Shown piece after piece: positions 14,951 to 21,156 of a stretch of 21,156 bases of DNA. Source of the stretch: a candidate division GN15 bacterium (lineage in GTDB: Bacteria > Zixibacteria > MSB-5A5 > GN15 > FEB-12). Within the stretch, counting starts at the first letter, position 1, and every line of letters starts with the position of its first letter. The stretch is taken from contig WJKG01000067.1 in assembly GCA_014729205.1 (NCBI GenBank), positions 1 to 21,156 on the forward strand, in the 5' to 3' direction. A model generated the notes under the pieces. The model was not told the DNA's origin and made no database searches. It worked only from the letters and a program-made list of their open reading frames with translations. Both the position numbers and the translations under genes were made by a program.

Positions 14951-16114
14951 ATGATTGAAAAAGCTCTCACTGGAAGCAAACGCTACTGGGGATGGATTGG
15001 CTTTTTGATGATATTCATCATCATCGGAGCGCTCTTTTACATCCGTCAGTATAATGTAGGTCTCGGGGTCACTGGCCTCAGCCGCGATGTTCCCTGGGGT
15101 TTCTATATCGCACAATTCACGTTCCTGGTCGGTGTGGCTGCCTCGGCTGTCATGGTTGTGCTGCCTTACTACCTGCACAACTACAAGGCCTTCGGGAAGA
15201 TAACCGTCTTGGGTGAATTCGTGGCCATTTCGTCCGTTATCATGTGCATGACGTTTATTTTCGTGGACATGGGACAACCGTTTCGTATCCTGAACGTCTT
15301 CCTGCACCCGACCCTGAACTCGCTGATGTTCTGGGATACGGTGGTGCTATCGGGATATCTGGTACTGAACATACTCATTTCCTATGTCACCTTCTCTTCG
15401 GAGAGGAAGGGTATTGCACCGCCGAGGTGGATTAAACCGTTCATCATCCTCTCTATACCGTGGGCGGTCAGTATCCACACCGTGACGGCGTTCTTGTACT
15501 CGGGTCTGGAGGGTCGTGCCTTCTGGCTGACTGCCATTCTGGCGCCACGCTTTCTGGCCTCGGCGTTCGCAGCCGGCCCGGCACTTCTCATCATCTTGGT
15601 GCTCATTGTCCGCAAGGTGAGCAAACTGGAGATTGAGGATGAACCCATTCGCAAACTGGGTGTCATTGTCGCCTACGCTATGGCGGTGAATGTCTTCTTT
15701 GTTCTCATGGAAGTCTTCACCGGCGTCTACAGTGATATCCCCGAACACGTACACCACTTCGAGTACCTCTACCTGGGTCTCGATGGTCACAGCAAACTCG
15801 CACCATGGATGTGGGTCTCGAACATCCTGGCCGTGTTCTCTTTGGTGCTGCTGATTGTCCCCAGGTTCAGAAACAGTCTGAACATACTGGTCATGGCGTG
15901 CGTAGCGGTCTTCATATCGTTGTGGATCGACAAGGGCCTCGGCATGGTGGTCACCGGCTTCGTACCCAACCCGTTTGGTGAAGTCGTCGAATACTGGCCA
16001 ACTGTACCGGAGTTCTTTATCACGCTTTCCATCTATGCGCTGGGAGCACTGATACTTACTGTACTGTACAAAGTTGTAATATCGATCCGTGAACAGGTAG
16101 CCGGGTATCACTGA
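14951..16114 (+). CDS. dsrP: DsrP, NrfD/PsrC-like membrane subunit of DsrMKJOP
   Basis: 387-residue NrfD-family protein with about ten hydrophobic helices, including one near the N-terminus (WGWIGFLMIFIIIGALFYI). Family-like features are GLSRDVPWGFYIAQF, the VDMGQPFRI loop and HTVTAFLYSGLEGRAFW. It is the quinone-interacting subunit that partners DsrO on the periplasmic side. AAGG followed by GTGATT precedes the ATG. It ends the dsrMKJOP block; I see no T-tract terminator after it, so read-through into the next genes is possible. Confidence 0.94.
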   Translation: MIEKALTGSKRYWGWIGFLMIFIIIGALFYIRQYNVGLGVTGLSRDVPWGFYIAQFTFLVGVAASAVMVVLPYYLHNYKAFGKITVLGEFVAISSVIMCMTFIFVDMGQPFRILNVFLHPTLNSLMFWDTVVLSGYLVLNILISYVTFSSERKGIAPPRWIKPFIILSIPWAVSIHTVTAFLYSGLEGRAFWLTAILAPRFLASAFAAGPALLIILVLIVRKVSKLEIEDEPIRKLGVIVAYAMAVNVFFVLMEVFTGVYSDIPEHVHHFEYLYLGLDGHSKLAPWMWVSNILAVFSLVLLIVPRFRNSLNILVMACVAVFISLWIDKGLGMVVTGFVPNPFGEVVEYWPTVPEFFITLSIYALGALILTVLYKVVISIREQVAGYH

Positions 16115-16229
16115 TGAGCTGCCCGGGTTGACTTGACAGCATCTGGTTGCGGTCATTACTTGACCGTGCATTGACAATAGAGGTGAGACTATACGGGTGG
16201 GGTTGTCATGCTGACGGCCCCGCCTTTGC
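16115..16229 (+). promoter_or_regulatory. Structured spacer after dsrP: TTGAC repeats and hairpin before the next gene
   Basis: TTGAC occurs four times (16128, 16133, 16160, 16171). CGGTCA-TTACT-TGACCG (16150-16166) is a 6-bp inverted repeat. GGTGGGG (16196-16202) pairs with CCCCGCC (16218-16224, one G-U), with GTCA/TGAC inside, forming a hairpin that ends 5 nt before the next ATG. TTGACA appears twice, but no -10 box at proper spacing is convincing. No terminator T-tract is present. Confidence 0.4.
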
Positions 16230-17936
16230 ATGAACATGAGTACATATACTGACATAGCAGTCATCGGCGGTGTAGCCGCCGGGCCCAAGACAGCCGCCGT
16301 GGTAGCGCGACGCCTGCCGGACAAGGCGGTCACAGTGTTCCAGCGCGAAAAGTACATCTCCTATGGTACCTGCGGCCTGCCGTACTTTGCCTCGGGAGAC
16401 ATCGACAGCTTCCAGGAGCTCATTGCCACCAGCTACGACATCCCGCGTGACCCCGAGTTCTTCCGACGCACTAAAGGCGTGGAGGTGCAGAACGAGACCG
16501 AGGTAACGTCGATTGATCCGACCGCCCGCACCCTTACCGTGAAGCACCTGGGCGATAGTTCGGTCGAAGAATACACATATGACACGCTTGTGCTTGCCAC
16601 CGGTGCCATCCCTGCTCCGCCGCCGTTTCCGTGCGACACCTCGGAGAACATCCGGCCCTTCACCCGGCCCGACGACGCTATCAGCTTCCGCAAAGCGGCT
16701 CAAACAGGTCAGCTGGGCAGCGCCGTCATTATCGGGGGAGGTTTCATTGGCTGTGAACTGGCCGAGGCGTGCGCCGGCCTGTGGGGGATAGAGACGACAC
16801 TGGTCGAAATGCAGAGCAGCCTGCTGCCGTATGTACTGGATCCGGAAATGGCCAGGCTCGCGCAGAACGAAATGGAACGACAAGGTGTGACCGTCAGGCT
16901 GTCTTCGCAGGTGGAGAGCGTCACCGCGAACGAGGATGGGCCCACGGTCTCGCTCAAAGGCGGCGAGACTCTCACGGCTGATTTCGTCTTCCTGTGTCTG
17001 GGGGTGACGCCAGAAGTGTCGCTGGCGAAACAGTGCGGACTCAAGCTAGGTGAAACCGGCGGTATTCTGGTCGACAGCCACATGCGCACTTCCAATCCAA
17101 ATATCTACGCCGGCGGTGACTGTGTGGAGTCATTCAATGCCGTCAGCGGTCGCAAAATGTACATCCCTATGGGATCGCTGGCAAATCGTCACGGACGGGT
17201 GATCGCCGAGAACATCGCCGGCAATGAATGCGAATTCCCGGCCGCAACTGGTGCCTTTCTCGTCAAGGTGTTCGAACGCAACGTGGGAGCGGTCGGGCTC
17301 TCGGAGGCACAAGCCAAGCGCGACAACATCCCCCATCGGGCTGTGTGGGGCAGCTTCGGCGACAAGCCGGATTACTATCCCGAAAGCAGCTCACTGGTAG
17401 CGAAACTGATCTACAACCCCGAGTCCCTGGGGCTTCTTGGGCTCCAAGCGGTCGGTGAGGGAGACATCTGCCGGCGGATTGATGTCATGTCGGCCATGCT
17501 GCGTCAGCGCGCCAGGGTCGACGACCTGCTCGATTTCGAACAGGGCTACGCGCCACCGTACTCAGATGCGATGGATCCGTTGTATCATCTGGCCTGCATG
17601 GCGCAGGCGCAAGAGAGAGCGGGAATCGGTTTCACTACGCCGCAGCTGGCATACGATGGTGCTGCGTACCAGTGGCTCGATGTCCGCGAGGATTATGAAA
17701 TCGAGACGTTCCCCGTGCCGACACCCGACGGTGGAGAGTTAATCAAGATCGCGCTCAACGACCTTCGTGAGCAACTTGACCAGTTCGATCCCAAGCGCCC
17801 GATCGTGGTTGTGTGCCAGCGGGGTCCGCGCGCCTATCAAGCGGCCCGGATCCTCAAGAACAACGGTTTCGGCCAGGTCGATGTGCTCGGAGGCGGTGCC
17901 GAGGCTGCCGACTGGCCAAAACAAGAGAAGAAGTAG
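16230..17936 (+). CDS. CoA-disulfide-reductase-like FAD oxidoreductase with C-terminal rhodanese domain
   Basis: 568-residue fusion. The FAD fold is AVIGGVAAGPKTAA (residues 10-23). The single redox Cys is C48 in SYGTCGLPYF, as in CoA-disulfide reductase and NADH oxidase/persulfide reductases. The NAD(P) fold is VIIGGGFIGCELAE, then YAGGDCVE. From about residue 470 a rhodanese domain follows (WLDVREDYEIE) with active C529 in VVCQRGPRAYQAA. Such fusions reduce CoA-disulfide, CoA-persulfide or polysulfide with NAD(P)H. The start is ATG 16230 or 16236: an in-frame stop at 16212 rules out anything longer, and neither has a clear Shine-Dalgarno. Position between dsrP and hemA suggests a role in handling persulfide or elemental sulfur. 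It ends 9 nt before hemA. Confidence 0.88.
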   Translation: MNMSTYTDIAVIGGVAAGPKTAAVVARRLPDKAVTVFQREKYISYGTCGLPYFASGDIDSFQELIATSYDIPRDPEFFRRTKGVEVQNETEVTSIDPTARTLTVKHLGDSSVEEYTYDTLVLATGAIPAPPPFPCDTSENIRPFTRPDDAISFRKAAQTGQLGSAVIIGGGFIGCELAEACAGLWGIETTLVEMQSSLLPYVLDPEMARLAQNEMERQGVTVRLSSQVESVTANEDGPTVSLKGGETLTADFVFLCLGVTPEVSLAKQCGLKLGETGGILVDSHMRTSNPNIYAGGDCVESFNAVSGRKMYIPMGSLANRHGRVIAENIAGNECEFPAATGAFLVKVFERNVGAVGLSEAQAKRDNIPHRAVWGSFGDKPDYYPESSSLVAKLIYNPESLGLLGLQAVGEGDICRRIDVMSAMLRQRARVDDLLDFEQGYAPPYSDAMDPLYHLACMAQAQERAGIGFTTPQLAYDGAAYQWLDVREDYEIETFPVPTPDGGELIKIALNDLREQLDQFDPKRPIVVVCQRGPRAYQAARILKNNGFGQVDVLGGGAEAADWPKQEKK

Positions 17937-17945
17937 CGAAGTCCC

Positions 17946-19157
17946 ATGTCCCTAGCACCCTGGCAACTGGTCCTCTGCGGGATCAATCACAAGACAGCTA
18001 CCGTCGAGCAGCGTGAACCGTTGCAGCTCGGACAGGACGATATCCCGGCTGCCCTCGATGCTTACTCCGATCAGCCGGGTGTCTACGAATGCGTGGTTCT
18101 GTCGACGTGCAATCGAGTGGAGTTCTATGCCGTTCTCAGTCGGGAGGTTGATCCGTTGCTCAGTGTCGCCGAGTTCTATCACAAATTTCGCGATAACGAT
18201 ATCAAGCCGCTCAGGGAGAGCTTCTACATCCGTAAGGGGCGCCATGTTGCCGCGCATATGTTCCGCGTGGCGGGCGGGCTGGATTCGATGGTCCTTGGTG
18301 AGAACCAGATAGTCGGGCAACTAAAGGACGCCTATTCATCCGCCTGTCAGGTCAAGACCGCCGGCAAAATGATGCACCGTCTCTTGCACCAGGCGTTCCG
18401 GGTGGCCAAGCAGGTCCGCACCGACACCGAAATGGGCCGGGGTGCCTGTTCAGTGTCCAGCGCCGCCATCGACCTCCTGCGCGATCGTGCCACCGAACTC
18501 ACACACCCTTCGGTCCTGTTTGTCGGTGTCAACCAGATGATCAAACTGGCGGCGACCAATCTCAGCAGCAGCCATCATTCGCGCCTGATGTTCGCCAATC
18601 GCACGCCCGAGAAGGCAAAATCCTTGGCCGCCGCTTTTCACGGCACCGGTCATGGGCTTGACACCGTCGAAGACCTGCTGCCACAGGCGGACATCCTTAT
18701 CAGTTGCACCGGCTCTGCGCAGCCGGTGATCACCCGCGAAATGCTCCGGCGCTTTGTCAAAGGCTACCCGGAGCACAAGCTGCTCGTGGCGGATCTTGCC
18801 ATACCTCGCGATGTTGATGCCGACCGTGAATTCGCCGATTCAATCGAAGTGCATGATCTGGAGAGTATCAAAGCGTTCGTGGAACAGCAGAAGCAGCGGC
18901 GTGAGGCCGCCATCCCGGCGGCGGAGAAGATCATCGACTTGCGGCTGAATGAGTTCGGCTACTGGTACAACCACGCTATTCACGAATCTACATTCGAGGG
19001 AATGAGCGACTCGTTCGAACAAATCCGACGAGAAGAGCTTGATCCCATTGTCAGGCAGTTGCCCTTTGAACAACAGGAAGCTGTGGAGAATGCCTCGCGC
19101 CGACTGGTGGACCGACTCTTGCGTATAAAGGCCCGCCAGGAAAGTGACAAAACCTGA
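17946..19157 (+). CDS. hemA: Glutamyl-tRNA reductase HemA
   Basis: Catalyses reduction of glutamyl-tRNA to glutamate-1-semialdehyde, the first committed step of C5 tetrapyrrole synthesis. It has 403 residues. Signatures: GINHKTATVEQRE, nucleophile C55 in LSTCNRVE, the LDSMVLGENQIVGQLK block, and a C-terminal dimerisation helix region. In the Rossmann fold the usual G-A-G-E-M-G loop is replaced by FVGVNQMIKLAA, followed by the expected FANRT; this is unusual. It begins 9 nt after the rhodanese-fused reductase with no strong ribosome-binding site and is followed by sirC after 17 nt, so the tetrapyrrole genes look co-transcribed. It would feed siroheme for DsrAB and heme for DsrM/DsrJ. Confidence 0.95.
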   Translation: MSLAPWQLVLCGINHKTATVEQREPLQLGQDDIPAALDAYSDQPGVYECVVLSTCNRVEFYAVLSREVDPLLSVAEFYHKFRDNDIKPLRESFYIRKGRHVAAHMFRVAGGLDSMVLGENQIVGQLKDAYSSACQVKTAGKMMHRLLHQAFRVAKQVRTDTEMGRGACSVSSAAIDLLRDRATELTHPSVLFVGVNQMIKLAATNLSSSHHSRLMFANRTPEKAKSLAAAFHGTGHGLDTVEDLLPQADILISCTGSAQPVITREMLRRFVKGYPEHKLLVADLAIPRDVDADREFADSIEVHDLESIKAFVEQQKQRREAAIPAAEKIIDLRLNEFGYWYNHAIHESTFEGMSDSFEQIRREELDPIVRQLPFEQQEAVENASRRLVDRLLRIKARQESDKT

Positions 19158-19174
19158 GCACAGGAGGATACACC

Positions 19175-19822
19175 GTGTCCAACAAATACATGCCCATTAA
19201 CATCGACATGAGCAACCGTAAGTGCCTCGTTGTCGGCGGCGGTAACGTCGCCCTGCGCAAGGTGGAATCACTGCTCAAGTACGAGAATTGCAGCGTCACC
19301 GTCGTTGCCCCGGAAGTGGCCGACAAGCTTCAGTACTATGCCGAGCGCCATCGCATTAAGGTCGAGAAACGGCCTTACAAGTCACCGGAAGCTATCGACT
19401 TCGGGCTGGTCATCGCCGCTACCGACGATAGCGCCGTGAGCCAGGAAGTTTACGATGACTGCCGGACGCACGGAGTGCTGGTGAATGTCGCCGATGTTCC
19501 GAAACTGTGTGAGTTCACTTTTCCGGCCGTCCTCCAGCGCGATTGTCTGACTGTGGCCATCTCCACCGACGGCAAGGCGCCGTTTATGTCCAGCCACCTG
19601 AAGGCTATCCTGGACACGATCTTCCCGGAGCACTGGAACAAGCTGATGGGCCTCGCTGCCGAGTTCCGCACCCGCGTACTCGAAGCTCTGCCCAGGGATT
19701 TCGAGGCCCGCACGCGGTGTTTTGAGCGTTTTGTCAACGCCGACTGGAAGACCATGCTGCACGATATGTCCTCCGAGGAAATCTCGCTGGAACTGGACCG
19801 TATGATCGAGCGTCCGGAATAG
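19175..19822 (+). CDS. sirC: Precorrin-2 dehydrogenase (SirC/Met8/CysG-N type)
   Basis: 215-residue NAD-dependent enzyme that oxidises precorrin-2 to sirohydrochlorin and, in some homologues, also chelates iron to give siroheme. The N-terminal fold CLVVGGGNVALRKVESLL is diagnostic, followed by VIAATDDSAVSQEV, LVNVADVPKLCEFTFPA and ISTDGKAPFMSSHLK. It starts with GTG at 19175, supported by AGGAGG (19162-19167) 7 nt upstream. It lies between hemA and the cobA-hemD fusion, a siroheme-supply cluster. Whether it also inserts iron cannot be judged from the sequence. Confidence 0.92.
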   Translation: MSNKYMPINIDMSNRKCLVVGGGNVALRKVESLLKYENCSVTVVAPEVADKLQYYAERHRIKVEKRPYKSPEAIDFGLVIAATDDSAVSQEVYDDCRTHGVLVNVADVPKLCEFTFPAVLQRDCLTVAISTDGKAPFMSSHLKAILDTIFPEHWNKLMGLAAEFRTRVLEALPRDFEARTRCFERFVNADWKTMLHDMSSEEISLELDRMIERPE

Positions 19823-19894
19823 CGCCGGCCAGGGATCGGTACCGCGCACAATTGCGTTGTACATTTGCCCGTCGCGCATTACTTTAGGGCCATT

Positions 19895-21156
19895 ATGAGC
19901 GAAACGTCTACCGGAATAGTCTACTTGCTCGGCGCCGGACCCGGCGATCCGGAACTCATCACCATGAAGGCCAAACGGTTGCTGGCAACAGCCGATGTGG
20001 TCGTCTATGACAACTTGGTCGCCGATGAACTGGTGATCACCCTGCCCGGTTCGGTAGAGCGCTACTATGTCGGCAAACGGCCCGGGGCAGTGTGCTATTC
20101 TCAGGAGGATATCAATGCCCTGCTGGTTCGCCTGGCCAAAGAAGGCAATACCGTCGCCCGTCTCAAAGGCGCCGATCCCTTTATCTTCGGCCGCGGGGGA
20201 GAAGAAGCGCGCTTCCTCAAAGAACACGGTATTCCCTTTGTCGTCGTTCCCGGAGTCACTGCTGGCATAGCCGCTCCAGCCTATGCCGGTATTCCGTGCA
20301 CCGACCGCCAGCGAGCCTCGTATGTCATCTTTGCTACCGGACATCCTTCCCGCGATAAGTCGATCAGCTCTGTTCCCTGGGAATGGGTTGGCCGGGCAAC
20401 TGATGGCACCGTCGTGATATACATGGGCGTCTCTCAGGTCGAGAAGATTATGGCCGCGTTGCTCAAAGCCGGCATGCCAGAAGATCACCCCGCTGCCGTT
20501 GTCGAACGCGGCACCTATCCGACCCAACGCTTGGTGAAATCGACAGTCTCCGAACTGCCCCGTGCCATGAAGCGTGAGCAGATCAAAGCTCCCGCCATAA
20601 TCATACTCGGACATGTCATCGAGGTACAGCCGTGGCTGCACTGGTGGGATAATTTGCCGCTACTCGGCAAGCGTGTGCTCGTGACCCGTCCGACGCATCA
20701 ATCATTGGAAATGTACCAGCAGCTGCGCGAGCTGGGCGCCGAAGTTATGCCATATCCGACAATTGCCATCGATGAATTCCTCGACGAGCGCGGGTGGAGT
20801 TCATTCCCGGATCCGGATCTGCAGAAGCCCGCATGGCTCGTATTCACCAGCGAGAATGGTGTCAACTTCTTCATGAAGCAGTTCTTCGAGCATATCGACG
20901 ACGTCCGACGTCTCGCCCGGTTCAGGCTGGCCGCTATCGGTACCGGTACCATGCGGGCGCTGGAGCAGTATCACCTGACCCCGGATTTCGTTCCCACCAC
21001 ACAAACGGGCAAGGCCCTGGCCGAGGAGTTGGTCAAACATGCTGACTTCAAGGGCGTGAACGTGGTGCGGATACGGGGTAACCTGGCCTACTCTCATGTC
21101 GAGGATGCCCTGCGCGAGGTAGGAGCACGGGTCACACTCCTGACCGTCTACAACAC
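19895..21156 (+). CDS. cobA-hemD: Uroporphyrinogen-III C-methyltransferase / uroporphyrinogen-III synthase fusion (3' truncated)
   Basis: Open frame of 420 codons running off the window end, bifunctional. The N-terminal ~250 residues are SUMT: VYLLGAGPGDPELITMKA, YDNLV, VARLKGADPFIFGRGGEE, VPGVTAGIAAPAYAGIP, TVVIYMGVSQV and VERGTYPTQR, which bind S-adenosylmethionine and make precorrin-2. From LLGKRVLVTRPTHQS (about residue 255) a HemD-type uroporphyrinogen-III synthase domain begins, with WLVFTSENGVNFF; its C-terminus is missing. The ATG follows a weak AGGG. The 72-nt gap after sirC shows no convincing promoter or terminator. The fusion supplies precorrin-2 to SirC for siroheme. Further hem genes may follow outside the window. 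Confidence 0.93.
   Translation, partial: MSETSTGIVYLLGAGPGDPELITMKAKRLLATADVVVYDNLVADELVITLPGSVERYYVGKRPGAVCYSQEDINALLVRLAKEGNTVARLKGADPFIFGRGGEEARFLKEHGIPFVVVPGVTAGIAAPAYAGIPCTDRQRASYVIFATGHPSRDKSISSVPWEWVGRATDGTVVIYMGVSQVEKIMAALLKAGMPEDHPAAVVERGTYPTQRLVKSTVSELPRAMKREQIKAPAIIILGHVIEVQPWLHWWDNLPLLGKRVLVTRPTHQSLEMYQQLRELGAEVMPYPTIAIDEFLDERGWSSFPDPDLQKPAWLVFTSENGVNFFMKQFFEHIDDVRRLARFRLAAIGTGTMRALEQYHLTPDFVPTTQTGKALAEELVKHADFKGVNVVRIRGNLAYSHVEDALREVGARVTLLTVYN

Noticed and set aside
16133..16199. TTGACA boxes before the rhodanese-fused reductase as a sigma70 promoter
   Set aside because: Neither TTGACA has a reasonable -10 box at 16-18 nt; TATACG is only 13 nt from the nearer one.
19823..19894. 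Promoter before cobA-hemD
   Set aside because: TTGTAC with a TACTTT-like box at 17 nt is only a weak match (3 of 6 in each box); read-through from sirC is as likely.
19382..20641. 419-codon minus-strand frame over sirC and cobA-hemD
   Set aside because: It shadows two confidently identified genes and shows no recognisable domain. Similar minus-strand frames over dsrO/dsrP (14198-15307, 15347-16357) were rejected for the same reason.
1..21156. tRNA, rRNA, CRISPR arrays, insertion sequences, phage or defence genes
   Set aside because: I looked for spaced repeats, transposase or integrase motifs and cloverleaf-like segments and saw none; the window is fully occupied by sulfur and tetrapyrrole genes.

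Overview
This window is a dissimilatory sulfur-metabolism island of about 21 kb. Every confident gene is on the + strand. It carries the machinery that reduces sulfite to sulfide (DsrAB, DsrC, DsrMKJOP), part of the electron-transfer partner of APS reductase (QmoAB), and enzymes for siroheme, the cofactor of DsrAB. The gene content points to an anaerobic sulfate/sulfite reducer or a sulfur-compound disproportionator. DsrD marks the reductive type, but DsrL, better known from sulfur oxidisers, is also present. Base composition is moderately GC-rich and looks even across the window; I see no transposase, integrase, tRNA, rRNA or CRISPR array. The gene order (qmoAB - dsrABDNL-C - RsbRD-like gene - dsrMKJOP - CoA-disulfide-reductase/rhodanese - hemA - sirC - cobA/hemD) does not match a model Desulfovibrio or a purple sulfur bacterium as I know them. 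I would guess a less-studied lineage, but the phylum cannot be fixed from sequence reading alone.

Layout. (1) 2-3490: the 3' part of qmoA, complete qmoB and a strong intrinsic terminator; qmoC does not follow. (2) 3491-3920: a long leader with a sigma70-like promoter and a perfect TTGTGA-N6-TCACAA operator. (3) 3921-10262: dsrA, dsrB, dsrD, dsrN, dsrL (split into a flavoprotein gene and an overlapping ferredoxin gene), dsrC and a terminator. (4) 10263-16114: a second promoter and a second perfect TTGTGA-N6-TCACAA operator, then an RsbRD N-terminal-domain gene and dsrMKJOP, tightly packed and partly overlapping. (5) 16115-21156: a structured gap, then an FAD/NAD disulfide oxidoreductase with a rhodanese domain, hemA, sirC and a cobA-hemD fusion cut by the window end.

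How it works together (family knowledge plus inference). HemA, HemD, CobA and SirC supply precursors toward siroheme, and DsrN probably amidates it. DsrAB reduces sulfite with siroheme and passes the sulfur to DsrC as a trisulfide; DsrD stimulates DsrAB. DsrMKJOP links the membrane quinone pool and periplasmic hemes to reduction of the DsrC trisulfide. DsrL plus its ferredoxin could link NAD(P)H to DsrAB/DsrC. The rhodanese-fused reductase could handle persulfides.

The most notable observations are the shared palindrome in front of both dsr transcription units (matching the CRP/FNR-family HcpR consensus), dsrD and dsrL together, the split dsrL, the missing qmoC, and an RsbRD-like sensor gene heading the dsrMKJOP operon. 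I found no wholly new system.
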